64,000 bases of DNA. It comes from Patiria pectinifera. Its lineage: Eukaryota; Echinodermata; Asteroidea; Valvatida; Asterinidae. The position numbers and the translations under genes are program-made. Shown here piece by piece: positions 40,101-46,340 of this stretch (within the stretch, counting starts at the first letter, position 1; the number at the start of each line of letters is the position of its first letter). The notes under the pieces are model-generated. The model saw only the letters and a program-made list of their open reading frames with translations. It made no database searches and was not told the DNA's origin. The stretch covers positions 8,575,501 through 8,639,500 of the forward strand of contig CM057146.1 in the NCBI GenBank assembly GCA_029964075.1, in the 5' to 3' direction.

Positions 40101-43100
40101 TTGTGTTCATGCTAGTGTGGCGTGATTCTGCCGTGTAATTTCTAGAAGGAGTAGTGTTTTCAGTACACACATCAGCTTTTTGACCCTAGTGACCCCATTT
40201 TCCAAGACTGCATGCATTGGTAGGCGGTCAGTGGAGACCCATTAAAGTGAACAACAGAGGGCCGGGCCTGAGGGAGGAGTTGATATATACCTGGACAAAG
40301 TGATTTATAGCCATGCAAGGCTGTTGCTGACGTTTGTTACTAACCAACCAACCAACTAACAGTCTACAGAGAGACACGACAATTTGTTGAGCTGTTGTCC
40401 GCAGATAAAAATATCTTGGAGAGGACACATTAGCAAAACAAGCTTCTCAATGGACAGTTAACAGGGCCTGCAAAGTTCGGCCCATGGGCATTGCAATAAG
40501 ATTTTATGGGCTGTGTAGCGTGCAAGGCCGTAAAGTAGACACAGACAGGCTCTGTCAAAATTGAAAAGCACAGTCAGTTTTTGAGCTGTTGAAACATTTG
40601 CAGTACAGAATTGGACAGAATTCAACCACTTTGTTTTGGGGCATATTATTAACCACATCCAACAGAGGAAGACCCGCCAATTACAGGGATGGGATATGGT
40701 AGGGAGGAGCGTCGCCTTTGTCTGGCCAGTATTTTAAGGTTAACTGTAACTTAGTTTGCTATCTGCGTGGTCCATAAAAACTAGTAAAACCTAAATTGCG
40801 TCATTTTTGAAGTCATTTTTTTGGTCAAAGGTTACCACTGCCATGTCACTGTACTGTAGATAGGTGATGGGATTGTGCCTTTGATGATACAAGCATGGAA
40901 TCTGGCACATAGTCAGAGTATGTCATGAGAAAGATATTTGGCTATGGGGCCATTGCAGATTTGTCCTTTGACCAAAAAATGGGTAGAATAACAAGCAATG
41001 GCAGCCATTTTGACAATTTTGAAAATTGCTTGTTATTCTTCCTAATTTTTTTTTTTTCAAAGGACAAATCTGTGATGGCCCTACAGCCACATATCTTTTT
41101 AAAGACATACTCTGACTGTGTGCCAAATGCCAGGCTTGTATCATCAGAGGCACAATTCCCCCAAATATTTCCCCTATCTAACAGGGTACTTGATGACTTT
41201 AAAAATGCGTTCCTCATTTTCCTCAGTGACATCCTTGATAATATTATCATTGTTTTCTTCTTGTTTACTACACAGGCCGACCTGATACATCTAGGAGCCA
41301 AGTTTTCACCCTGCATGCACAGAGACCGTCAGATCCACCAAAGCATCGATGATGACAGGGAATTAGAAAGCACAACGGGATGCTGTATAAGAACAGACAA
41401 ATCCGGCTGTGTGCAAACCCTCCCAGAAGACTGTCCAGTAAGTTAGGATTTTCTTTTTTTAAACTTAAAGGTAATATACAACACTTGCAATACATCAAAA
41501 AAGAAAGTACCAAATTACTATGAAATACGTTACTTGACTCGAAGTGAATAATAGTCTCAAGCATCCTGTGAAAACAGGGCACCTAGTGTGCTGACATTTT
41601 CAAGAAAAGGGTATTTTTGTATCAATTTCCAACGATGGTCAGCCGACCATCGTTGAAAAAAAACTGACTTTTTTTAAAATACTGCCCAATTTACCAAATT
41701 TAGTTAGTCCACATTTTGTTTGCAATCATTTACACATCCATGAACAGGTGCAACAGGCAGCTAGTCTGGTTCCCTGACCTGATAATTCCTGGACGTATAT
41801 ATATGTGCTCCATTTCATCTGAAGTAGGGTCAGGGAACCAGACTACAACAGCATTTTTTTCCTTGGATTTTCCAGCATCTAGGAACATAAAACTTTAAAC
41901 AGGTCATTGTAACAATATTTCCTATAAAATACTAACCCCCAAATCCATCCATTTCTGAAAATTACAGCAAAAGCAAATGTTGTAAATTACCTTTAATTCA
42001 AAAGATAACAATGCAATGTCACTATTCTGGCACTGTGCCAACTTAGCTAATCAGTGTTCCATTGTTTGATCAAATAACAGGTGTTTTCCTTTCTTTGTTT
42101 CCCTCTTCTTTTTGTAGACGCGGTTTTCAAATTTCATCAAGTGGCCGGATTCAGCGGATCCTGAGAATTCCAGAACGTCCGGGTCTGTCTGCGGACAAGA
42201 TCCAAGGTATCAAGAATTGAGGATTGAGAATTATTGCCAAATGGTGTGTAACTACATTGATGTATTTCTCAGTTTAATTGAAACAAATTCCAGTTTTAAT
42301 GAAAAATTGAATTTTCTTTGAACAGATCTTGCACCAACCCCGCCTCGGTCCCTCCCTATGAGTGGGAGGATAACATCAGCAAATGGCCTGTAAGTAGTAC
42401 AAAGTTTATTTTTATTTTTGCAAGTCATATCATTTGATTGTAAGTGCATTGTAACCAAAATGTGTTTTATCACTGGTGAAACTGCTGTGAACATCTTAGA
42501 ACAAGTTCGAGAACAATTTGTAGTTAACCGTAATCTGTATAACTGTCGTCAAAGTTATGAAGAGTCTGTTTCCAAAATGCTATAAATGCCATTTTGTTAC
42601 CATTTAGAATCCCACCCTCTCTAATTGGTTGCCCGAAGTCAGTTTCGAGGGCTGTTGTATAGTTAAGCACAATTTAAGAATTCAACAAAGCGACAGATGT
42701 AGTTTAAAAACAGCTGTTACACTGTGTATGTTCTACAAGTTTTCATAATCATGAAAGTTTTAAAACTTTTTTCAATGTGCGAACGCCTCTAGTCAAATGA
42801 TGGTCAAAACGTTGCCATGAAACTTCTGAGTCCTGGCTCCCTGCTGCGCTGTATGATGCGCACGGCTGTTGGTAACCAGCGATGGAACAGCGCCCCGTTG
42901 TCCGGTTCCAAATAGTCGACTAGAGTAGTCCAACCATCCCTTGATGAAGTGAAGTTAGTCAAACAATGATGAACTATGAGCTCCGTGCGCCTACCAAAAG
43001 AGGACGCCCTTTTACCTAGCAACGACGTCCCATGGGCGGGACATCTCGCTGGTTGACGCTGTTGTGTTCATATGTCTCCCATCATACACATATACACAGT

Positions 43101-44736
43101 CTGTGTATGGAGTGTGTGTGTGTGCGACCAGGAGATTTGTACTTGTACTATGTAGACGCAGTGTGAGCCGCAGCAAGCAGCAATCAGTCAGGGAGATGGG
43201 CGTCGGCGGTCCCCCCCCCCCCAACTCTACTCTCTTGGGGGGTGAGGGTGTGGATGAGGATAGTTCGCGCCTGAACTTGCTCAGAGATGCTCTTGTTGGC
43301 ATAAAGTATTCATGATTGGACCTGACTATTTACAACTTCCTCAATTGCTTTCACACCAGATATGTTGGGAAAGCTTCGAGATACCAGACAAGGAGCACAC
43401 CACATGCGAACTGACCGGTAGACCGTGCTGCGTTGGTATCTACGGCAAGTGCATGATCGTCAGTAGGGACCAGTGTGCATTTGTCAACGGATATTACCAT
43501 GAGGAGGCGACGTTATGCTCACAGGTTGGTGTCCAGAAAAGAAAGACCCAAAAAATTGGCTAACAAGAAAATTCACGAATATTTTCATTGTTATTTTGAT
43601 TTTAAAAATCTGTTTTAACTCGATTTAATGGGTCCAACATATCGTTCATTTCTTGTTAAGGTTAAGTATGTAGTCCAACATTGTGACTAATAATAGCAGG
43701 GATTTGATCCTTTTTAAATTTTTCATTTTTCTCGGGGCTCGGTGATCGAAGAATTATTCTGTTTTTACCCCATTTCTAGATAAACTGCTTGGATGCTGTA
43801 TGTGGTCTGGTGAATTTTGCCAATCCAGAATACCCGGATCAGATCTATCGAATCTTTCTCTCGCTATTTCTTCATGCTGGGTGAGTTTAAAAGATAAAAA
43901 TCTTAAAAAAATATAAATCTTAAAGAAGAATTTTTAAAAATCAAATGAAATTGTTTTTAAAATGGATTTTGATCGTTACTGACTATCTTCCCTTCATTCC
44001 ATTACAGAATCTTCCACTGTATATTGAGCGTAATTATGCAAATGACAATCCTGCGAGACTTGGAGAAGCTTGCCGGCTGCTTTCGTATCTCCATCATCTA
44101 CATATTCAGCGGTATCGGGGGCAATATCACAAGTGCAATATTCATTCCTTACAGGGCAGAGGTAATTTTGCTCTCTTAAAACAAATACATTTTTCAAAGT
44201 AAAAGATAATGTTGCAGTAAAGTTTTGTTAAAAAAAAAAAAGTTGGCCTTGAATCAGTTACAGGTACCGGTGTTATCATTTGTTTATCTCTTCTCGTCCC
44301 CCAGACGGGACCAGCGGGTGCCCAGTTTGGCCTCCTCGCCTGCCTGGTGGTAGAGGTCCTCCAGAGCTGGCAGATCCTCAAGTCTCCCTTCAAGGCCTTA
44401 GCCAAGCTGCTCTTCATCATCGCCCTGCTCTTCATCCTGGGCCTGCTGCCCTGGATCGACAACTACGCCCACCTGGGCGGCTTCATCTGCGGCACCTTCC
44501 TCTCCTTCACCTTCCTGCCTTACATCTACTTCGGGGAGTTTGACCGGACCCGGAAGCGCGTCCAGATCCTGATCAGCATCCTGTGTCTGCTGGCCTACTA
44601 CTGCCTGGTCTTCACCGTCTTCTACCTCCGCCTCCTCAAGGACTGCTCCTGGTGCCAGTACTTCAACTGCGTGCCGCTGACGAGCGACTTCTGCAACGAC
44701 ATGGATCTCATCCTGGACAAGATTCCCGTTTTATGA
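983..44736 (+). CDS. RHBDF: Inactive rhomboid protein (iRhom), 17 coding exons, full gene span
   Basis: The joined exons give 1006 residues; human iRhoms are about 855, and the extra length is in the N-terminal cytosolic part. Visible order: a disordered Ser/Pro/Glu-rich N-terminus (about 1-555) with the conserved IIDPLAR and QSVAKM blocks; TM1 at about 558-580 after DHRPFFTYW; the Cys-rich luminal iRhom homology domain (about 594-790); then the rhomboid core. The catalytic-serine site reads GPAG (about 865-868), with Ala for Ser and the Pro typical of iRhoms. The His in DNYAHLGG (about 919) is kept. Family knowledge: iRhoms are ER/Golgi pseudoproteases that escort ADAM17 and affect EGF-family signalling. 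Every junction is GT-AG with matching phase. Whether it matches RHBDF1 or RHBDF2 cannot be said; one pre-duplication gene is likely. The family call is very secure, exons 1-2 less so. Confidence 0.95.
1464..1606. repeat. GGCCAA hexamer repeat block 1
   Basis: Runs of AAGGCC alternate with a spacer of the form CTTTGACCCTCAAGG, so hexamers are arranged in a ~40-bp higher-order unit. Because the period is 6, one frame reads KAKAKA; this is not a gene. Confidence 0.9.
1670..1976 (-). mobile_element. hAT-like non-autonomous element, copy 2, perfect 8-bp TSD
   Basis: The same family as 288-623 in opposite orientation. Identical 8-bp flanks TCATCACG at 1662-1669 and 1977-1984 define the ends and an hAT-type insertion. 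The right TIR has lost its last base match and is shortened by one C. Confidence 0.85.
2527..2675. repeat. GGCCAA hexamer repeat block 2
   Basis: It has the same words as 1464-1606 (CAAGGCCAAGGCC, AAGCCTCGAGGCC) but is more degraded. The shared AAGCCTCGAGGCC spacer shows common ancestry of the two blocks. Confidence 0.8.
3577..4128 (+). mobile_element. TTAA-flanked MITE, family 1, copy A
   Basis: Bounded by TTAA on both sides. The right end is CAAATGATGGACTATAGCT and the left end an inverted counterpart. A second copy lies at 34690-35232 in reverse orientation. TTAA target sites are typical of piggyBac-type transposition; no ORF for a transposase. Confidence 0.8.
4930..5210 (+). mobile_element. 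hAT-like non-autonomous element, copy 3
   Basis: The ends read GGGCGGATCCAG and TTGATCCGCCCTTG, and the middle matches copy 1 (GTCAGAAATTGCCTCAGATC, CACAGAGCAT). No clean target duplication is visible; the left terminus is degraded. Confidence 0.72.
5941..6275 (+). repeat. Dispersed repeat, copy 1 of 3
   Basis: It starts ATCTGATACACCGT and ends CAGTATGTGTG, with repeated GTCTCCACA words. Homologous copies are at 10351-10578 and 38019-38352, all on the same strand. No terminal inverted repeats seen; class unknown. Confidence 0.8.
9068..9665 (+). repeat. Three divergent tandem units of ~225-290 bp
   Basis: The anchor CCACCCACATACCGTTGCTG recurs at 9077 and 9302, with a diverged form at about 9594. 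Each is followed by CCATCTGTGGAAGTTGCAC and TTCATGGTCTTCTGG-like words. The units are too diverged for recent expansion. Confidence 0.65.
9811..10023 (+). CDS. RHBDF: iRhom exon 2, N-terminal cytosolic region
   Basis: This open segment ends at donor AG|GTAAAG (10023/10024) in phase 2 and joins in frame to exon 3 (AG+T = Ser). It encodes an acidic, Ser-rich stretch beginning [16 protein letters not shown] 9824 could itself start translation in an alternative transcript, because an in-frame stop (9791-9793) lies just upstream. The acceptor CAG at 9808-9810 has a weak pyrimidine tract. A join at the nearby TAG at 9788-9790 gives a frame that soon stops, so 9811 is preferred. Confidence 0.7.
10351..10578 (+). 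repeat. Dispersed repeat, copy 2 of 3 (5'-truncated)
   Basis: It matches 5941-6275 from the GGAATTTCCAAG portion onward and ends at the same CAGTATGTGTG; the first ~100 bp are missing. Consistent 3' ends with a truncated 5' end would fit a retro-element, but no tail or TSD is visible. Confidence 0.75.
11940..12497 (+). mobile_element. TTAA-flanked MITE, family 2, copy A
   Basis: The inverted ends AGGGAAAATACAACATTTGC and GCAAATGATGTATATTCCCT lie inside TTAA. An internal perfect hairpin, CCAACGCTGGTCGGCTGACC and its complement, occurs near 12115-12142. A homologous copy is at 41465-41996. Confidence 0.85.
13026..13185 (+). promoter_or_regulatory. Promoter-like patch in intron 2
   Basis: CCGCCATCTTGG (YY1-type) at 13026-13037, TGACGTCG (CRE-like) at 13126-13133 and CTATATAAAA (TATA-like) at 13176-13185 occur in order within 160 bp. 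No coding exon follows closely. It could be an internal promoter, a transposon promoter or chance. Confidence 0.25.
13270..15245. mobile_element. 2-kb element with GGGCAATTCCAC ends and internal CGTCCTTCCGTTACC repeats
   Basis: The ends GGGCAATTCCAC and GTGGAATTGCCC are perfect 12-bp inverted repeats. Inside are eight copies of (C)GTCCTTCCGTTACC: at 13630, 13796, 14828, 14841, 15040 and 15219 on the plus strand, and at about 13816-13830 and 13830-13843 inverted. Flanks show no clear TSD. No ORF of transposase length. Confidence 0.65.
15249..15716. repeat. Inverted repeat pair
   Basis: AATCTTTCCAATCGGGTAAA ... TTATTGAGTTATGGCC (15276-15313) is repeated inverted as GGCCACAACTCAATAAAC ... CCCGATTGGAAAAAAAAATT (about 15649-15697). 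This suggests a ~460-bp foldback element abutting the next one. Confidence 0.6.
15710..16035 (+). mobile_element. TTAGGCC-ended MITE, copy A
   Basis: It starts TAAGGCCCCCCAAAAAAGTC and ends GACTTTTTTTTTTGGCCTAA. The interior (GGTGCGGCGACGCGGC, ATGGGAGTCCAGAGAGGCC) is shared with 36686-37067. Confidence 0.75.
16119..16230. repeat. ACATGT/TACATG array
   Basis: The densest of many arrays of the self-complementary hexamer ACATGT in the window, broken by single-base variants and preceded by TACCGGTA. Smaller arrays are at 2868-2890, 5914-5934, 7136-7160, 10791-10808, 13998-14075, 18299-18321, 19859-19880 and 21677-21733. Confidence 0.85.
16637..16695 (+). repeat. Direct duplication of ~29 bp
   Basis: CCAAGATTTCTGCAGCCTGC followed by AGGTTT occurs twice, back to back. 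It contains the palindrome GCCTGCAGGC-like core. A local slippage product. Confidence 0.8.
20040..20684. repeat. 17-bp tandem array, ~38 units
   Basis: The consensus unit TTGAACCATGGATAATT repeats with few interruptions. Two insertions of related sequence (around 20296-20335 and 20520-20570, both with CAGTGTCCATA and AAGACCAGATAA) create a higher-order period of about 220-230 bp. The unit contains CCATGG and lacks stops in all three minus frames, so long ORFs are artefacts of periodicity. Confidence 0.92.
21960..22135. repeat. Interrupted ACATGT-rich stretch
   Basis: Repeated GTACATGTACA, CATGTACACGT and GGACATGTACATA words over ~175 bp. No coding signal. Confidence 0.7.
22134..22518. mobile_element. 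Putative TIR element
   Basis: TAGTGGTGGGATTTTAATC at the left and GATTTCTGCCACCACTA at the right are imperfect inverted ends. No clear target duplication or ORF. Confidence 0.45.
26920..27941. mobile_element. 1-kb TIR element with TTAGGCC ends
   Basis: The left end AGGCC-A(n)-TAGTTCTGCTTCCGATTAC and the right end GTAACCGGAAGCAAAACTAT-T(n)-GGCCT are inverted. AAAAATAGGGTCGGTC also appears near both ends. The termini resemble the 15710/36686 family, but the interior differs. No transposase ORF. Confidence 0.6.
29159..29577. mobile_element. hAT-like element with CAGGGTTCGAC ends
   Basis: CAGGGTTCGACTTTAGCGG and AGTTAAGGTCGAACCCTG are inverted termini with CAGGG/CCCTG ends as in hAT elements. 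Subterminal CGGGCTAGT/AGCCCGGCTGGC words are repeated several times. The 8-bp flanks do not match. It ends 79 bp before exon 3. Confidence 0.65.
29656..29858 (+). CDS. RHBDF: iRhom exon 3, conserved N-terminal block
   Basis: The acceptor TTTTCCAG is at 29655 and the donor TTGG|GTGAGT at 29858. The encoded TANFFGVGD, the basic [16 protein letters not shown] stretch and terminal IIDPL correspond to the TADWFGV, QRYGKLK and KIIDPLAR blocks of vertebrate iRhom1, in the same order. The exon ends in phase 1. Its last ~60 nt and the donor are the first unit of a tandem array that continues into the intron (see 29798-30250). Confidence 0.9.
29798..30250 (+). repeat. Tandem duplication of exon 3 end plus donor (~103 bp x 4.4)
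   Basis: The first unit is the last 61 nt of iRhom exon 3, the donor GTGAGT and ~40 nt of intron. It is followed by three full copies and one partial copy at periods of 103-104 bp. Donor equivalents end at 29858, 29962, 30065 and 30168 (GTGAGTA, GTGAGTG, GTGAGTG, GTGAGTT). Copies keep CCGCATATTATTGACCCTTT with few changes. Reading through the first donor meets TAA at once. Confidence 0.93.
31458..31648 (+). CDS. RHBDF: iRhom exon 4
   Basis: The acceptor TTTTTACAG precedes 31458, and G+CG completes the Ala of IIDPLAR. The block [12 protein letters not shown] matches the conserved RKRESVAKM region of vertebrate iRhoms, a basic, probably phosphorylated segment. Two phase-0 donors lie 6 nt apart: TCC|GTAAGG after 31642 and AGG|GTAAGA after 31648. 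I chose the second because it keeps SVR, as vertebrates do. Confidence 0.9.
32723..32884 (+). CDS. RHBDF: iRhom exon 5
   Basis: The acceptor CTTGTCAG is at 32722 and the donor GTG|GTACGT at 32884, both phase 0. [11 protein letters not shown] followed by an acidic stretch and TTPFFSPGV matches the RRSFTPASFLEED ... DTSFF block of vertebrate iRhoms. The region is cytosolic and predicted disordered. Confidence 0.9.
33556..33799 (+). CDS. RHBDF: iRhom exon 6, with poly-Ala tract
   Basis: The acceptor is CATTTTAG at 33555 and the donor AAAG|GTACAG at 33799 (phase 1). It starts [11 protein letters not shown], equivalent to the DEVFES stretch of vertebrates. A GCC/GCA run (about 33644-33668) encodes eight alanines, a possible length polymorphism. 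The rest is charged and poorly conserved. Confidence 0.85.
34339..34600 (+). CDS. RHBDF: iRhom exon 7, Pro/Glu-rich
   Basis: The acceptor is CACCTCACAG at 34338; G+CC completes Ala from exon 6. The donor AT|GTGAGT at 34600 leaves phase 2. The peptide is rich in Pro, Glu and Ser ([19 protein letters not shown]), with no recognisable domain and no clear vertebrate counterpart. It accounts for part of the extra length. The GC-rich exon contrasts with AT-rich flanks. Confidence 0.85.
34690..35232 (-). mobile_element. TTAA-flanked MITE, family 1, copy B
   Basis: A reverse-complement homologue of 3577-4128 over its whole length. Inverted ends AGCTATAGTCCATCATTTG are flanked by TTAA. It lies in iRhom intron 7, 90 nt after exon 7. 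The ORF at 34727-35071 is within it and not a gene. Confidence 0.85.
35602..36085 (+). mobile_element. TIR element nested in an older TTAA-family copy
   Basis: The ends AGGGACCGTGACCATTCAG... and CTGAATGGTCACGGGCCCTT form ~50-bp inverted repeats that include GAAAAGGGCCCCCCGGTA. The flanks (to ~35480 and to TTAA at 36169-36172) resemble family-2 TTAA elements in reverse, suggesting nested insertion. Confidence 0.65.
36338..36388. repeat. Short hairpin repeat (TATAGCGCC/GGCGCTTTACA)
   Basis: TATAGCGCCAAAT and CAGGCGCTTTACA are near-complementary halves around a short loop. I recall similar words as a common dispersed repeat in marine invertebrate genomes. Class unknown. Confidence 0.4.
36686..37067 (+). 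mobile_element. TTAGGCC-ended MITE, copy B (more complete)
   Basis: Homologous to 15710-16035 but keeps a fuller right TIR, CATACCAGAAACCGGAGACT..., matching the left AGTCTCCAGTTTCTGGTATG. Copy A has lost about 50 bp there. It lies in iRhom intron 7. Confidence 0.8.
37451..37714 (+). CDS. RHBDF: iRhom exon 8, membrane-proximal cytosolic region
   Basis: The acceptor is CCATGCAG at 37450; AT+C completes Ile in frame. A second AG at 37457-37458 would break the phase. It encodes [11 protein letters not shown] and [11 protein letters not shown] followed by [11 protein letters not shown], clearly homologous to GWRKQK, GMVGRLTNRTY and KRQIEDMDDHR in human iRhom1. The donor AG|GTAACA at 37714 is phase 2. 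Confidence 0.95.
38019..38352 (+). repeat. Dispersed repeat, copy 3 of 3, next to exon 9
   Basis: Full-length relative to 5941-6275. It ends 39 nt before the iRhom exon 9 coding start, so it may supply intron sequence near the branch site. Confidence 0.8.
38392..38503 (+). CDS. RHBDF: iRhom exon 9, first transmembrane segment
   Basis: AG+G completes Arg of DHRPFFTYW, a hallmark of the family. A hydrophobic run ([19 protein letters not shown]) forms TM1. The donor is CTG|GTAAGC at 38503, phase 0. A dispersed repeat ends only ~40 nt upstream of the acceptor (38019-38352). Confidence 0.96.
38948..39398. mobile_element. Foldback element in intron 9
   Basis: Two arms of about 210 bp face each other with a 17-nt loop (39162-39178). 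The central stem is TTGCACTTTTGTATACGTGC and its complement; the outer ends are CAACCAAAAAAGAAAGTC and GACTTTCTTTTTTGGTTG. As RNA it would form a very long hairpin before exon 10. Confidence 0.88.
39551..39625 (+). CDS. RHBDF: iRhom exon 10, start of the luminal homology domain
   Basis: The 75-nt phase 0-0 exon encodes 25 residues ending NFWIGPRP, matching ENFWIGPSS of vertebrate iRhom1. The acceptor is TACTGTAG and the donor CCA|GTAAGT. Large foldback repeats lie on both sides (38948-39398 and 39645-39875). The second starts 20 nt after the donor. Confidence 0.94.
39645..39875. mobile_element. Foldback MITE just after exon 10
   Basis: Arms start GGGCCCAATTTCATGGCGCT and end GTGCCATGAAATTGGCCCC, with inner TCTGGCTTATAAAAGCAGGT complementarity. 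Similar GGGCCCAATTTCATG elements are widespread in marine invertebrates as I recall. It starts 20 nt after the exon 10 donor. Confidence 0.85.
40857..41180. mobile_element. Foldback element before exon 11
   Basis: The ends TAGATAGG and CCTATCTA and the inner AGATTTGTCCTTTGA/TCAAAGGACAAATCTG pair form arms of ~140 bp around a short centre (AAGCAATGGCAG...ATTGCTTG). It ends 95 bp before exon 11. The ORF at 40925-41446 runs through it into exon 11 and is not a separate gene. Confidence 0.85.
41276..41437 (+). CDS. RHBDF: iRhom exon 11, Cys-rich luminal domain
   Basis: The peptide starts [14 protein letters not shown] and contains [13 protein letters not shown], both near-identical to vertebrate iRhoms. 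It has five cysteines, probably disulfide-bonded in the iRhom homology domain. Acceptor ACACAG, donor CCA|GTAAGT, phase 0 at both ends. Confidence 0.96.
41465..41996 (+). mobile_element. TTAA-flanked MITE, family 2, copy B
   Basis: Homologous to 11940-12497 in the same orientation. It keeps the hairpin (CCAACGATGGTCAGCCGACC...) and the ends AGGTAATATACAACACTTGC and GCAAATGTTGTAAATTACCT. It is in intron 11, just after exon 11. Confidence 0.85.
42118..42206 (+). CDS. RHBDF: iRhom exon 12
   Basis: The acceptor is TTTTTGTAG and the donor CCAAG|GTATCA (phase 2). FIKWPD and SVCGQDPR match VKWPIHP and SVCHQDPR of vertebrate iRhoms. The following intron is only 119 nt. Confidence 0.93.
42326..42389 (+). 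CDS. RHBDF: iRhom exon 13
   Basis: A 64-nt exon. AG+A completes Arg of DPR; the peptide ends [12 protein letters not shown], equivalent to HEWPEDITKWP. Acceptor TTGAACAG, donor CCT|GTAAGT. It continues the luminal domain. Confidence 0.93.
42777..43055 (+). repeat. Dispersed repeat related to 44907-45070
   Basis: It shares GTGCGAACG...TCTAGTC, TCCTGGCTCCCTGCTG and GGTTCCAAATAGTCGACTAG with 44907-45070. Its last part (42972-43055) also matches 67-145, including GGCTCCGTGCGCC-like and CGGGACA words. The class is uncertain. Confidence 0.65.
43360..43524 (+). CDS. RHBDF: iRhom exon 14
   Basis: Phase 0-0. It contains [16 protein letters not shown] and [11 protein letters not shown], strongly conserved luminal-domain motifs with paired cysteines. 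Acceptor TTTCACACCAG, donor CAG|GTTGGT (less canonical at +4). Confidence 0.96.
43780..43880 (+). CDS. RHBDF: iRhom exon 15, entry to the rhomboid core
   Basis: It starts [11 protein letters not shown] and ends [10 protein letters not shown], matching VHCMDDVCGLL and [10 protein letters not shown]. The second half begins TM2. The donor GG|GTGAGT is phase 2; the next intron is 127 nt. Confidence 0.96.
44008..44161 (+). CDS. RHBDF: iRhom exon 16, rhomboid core TM2-TM3
   Basis: It contains [14 protein letters not shown] and [14 protein letters not shown], the most conserved part of the core, and ends IFIPYRAE. Acceptor CCATTACAG; donor GAG|GTAATT, phase 0. Confidence 0.97.
44305..44736 (+). CDS. 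RHBDF: iRhom exon 17, pseudo-active site and C-terminus
   Basis: It begins TGPAGAQFG: the position of the catalytic Ser of active rhomboids (GxSG) is Ala and is preceded by Pro, the iRhom signature. The TM6 His is retained in DNYAHLGG. Several hydrophobic helices follow, then a Cys-containing tail ([13 protein letters not shown]) and stop TGA at 44734-44736. The exon is much richer in G+C than its surroundings. Confidence 0.98.
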   Translation, partial: TGPAGAQFGLLACLVVEVLQSWQILKSPFKALAKLLFIIALLFILGLLPWIDNYAHLGGFICGTFLSFTFLPYIYFGEFDRTRKRVQILISILCLLAYYCLVFTVFYLRLLKDCSWCQYFNCVPLTSDFCNDMDLILDKIPVL

Positions 44737-46270
44737 AGAGTTCGCTCACGCGCTTCGGGTCGTCATTTATGCTTAACAATGCCACAAGAGGGAGCCCTGA
44801 TAATGGACACCAGGGAATGCCCCTCAGCTTTGGCCAAGTTCGGGCAAGGACCATTAGTCGACTAGTGGTTGATTTGTGACGTACCTTACGCCTGCGCACT
44901 AATAGCAAAGTGCGAACGTCTCTAGTCGAACGCTGGTCAAAATGTCATTGCAAAACGTCTGGATCCTGGCTCCCTGCTGTACATTATGAACGCGCGCGGC
45001 TATGGTTACCAGTGAAGCAACCAACCCCAGTAGGTTGGTTCCAAATAGTCGACTAGCGTAGTTAACCATCGTCGACTAGACAGAGTTCGGGCAAGCGTTA
45101 GTCGACCAATGGTTAACTATAGTCCTTGCGCGAACTTGCCCTTTGCTGATTGTAATGTTCATGCCCTTGACGGATGGTTTCTGCAATGACACGAATCTCA
45201 TAAAACTTGGGAGGTGATTCTTTCCTTTGAGGTCGTTATTTTCTTTAAGCTTGACTCAAGAGAATACCCTTTCCAGGAATTTTTTTTCTTCAAAAGTGTG
45301 CTTTTAACTGACTGCTTCAGCAATTTCAATAGCTTTGTTTGTCGCTAAAAGAAAGAAAATGATTCGCATAAATGAATGGATGGATTTGCTAACATCTGCT
45401 CATAGCTTGAACACACGAGGGCGCTCTATAAAGCCACAAACCTGAGCCGCAATTCTTTGGCCACGTCCGAGCTGCTTGGCTATGGCTGGGATTTATACAC
45501 ATGCCTATGGGAAGTGGCTGCATAGACCTGCATGTTGTATCCAGCTGTAGTAGCCCTAGATGGATCACGGACTGATTGCTCATTTAATACAAGAGGGCAC
45601 TCTTTACTGTACGTAGTACTAGTAAATGGTGCACCATTGATAGCTATTTTTGGCGACATGGGTCTTGGCCACTTTGGAGTTCAGGCATTTTAACAGGTTT
45701 TTGCTCGACCATGATTTTTATCTGCTCAAAGTTGGACAAAAGAGGGCGCCCTCCGAATTCAGCAGTTCCTCATGGTAAAAATGTTGACACTTTCTATTAG
45801 ACATCTGATGTAAGAAATAGGAATGAATACTAGCTAAGCCAGTTATTCCACAACTTATATTTATTCCCACCATTTCTCGGCAACATTTTTCATACCTGTT
45901 CTTGGAGTTGGCCATTCTCAAATTGGTACATATTTGGAGGCTACTGAATTTCTCCAAATTGGTAAAATATTGAAAATTCCCATTCAGGGTTTTATCACCG
46001 CGAGATCACATTTTCAATTTCTTTTTGTAATATTTACATTAAAACTTAATTAACAACTGCCCATGTGTATATATACATCGTTTTGTGCCAATTCCATGCA
46101 GCCAAAATATTTGAACGGATTTTTTCAAGGTTTCCATTTCGATAATTCCTCATATTTTGTTTTCTCAAGCGCAGGCAATTACCTTTTTTTTTTAAATATT
46201 GAAAAGTTTTCATTGCTTTCACTACTATCCTTGTAAAGAATTGAAAAATAAAAATTGCCACAATTGGAAC
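44737..46270 (+). other. iRhom 3' untranslated region and flank
   Basis: Non-coding sequence after the stop. It includes an inverted-repeat element (44836-45138). An AATAAA at 46247-46252 is a candidate polyadenylation signal about 1.5 kb past the stop; earlier weaker signals such as ATTAAA cannot be excluded. The UTR extent is inferred, with no transcript evidence. Confidence 0.4.
44836..45138. mobile_element. TIR element in the iRhom 3' flank
   Basis: AAGTTCGGGCAAGGACCATT at the left is inverted at the right (AGTCCTTGCGCGAACTT), with TAGTCGACTA and AGTCGACCAATGGTT words. It starts 100 nt after the iRhom stop codon and would therefore lie in the 3' UTR. Confidence 0.65.
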
Positions 46271-46340
46271 AACACAACACAGCTCATCAACTGGTACAAA
46301 AGAATCTTTGAAAACAAAGCGTCATCTCAATTTCACTGAA

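Noticed and set aside
40925-41446. 173-residue frame ending in iRhom exon 11
   Set aside because: Only the last 54 codons are exon 11; the front part reads a foldback element and the splice acceptor.
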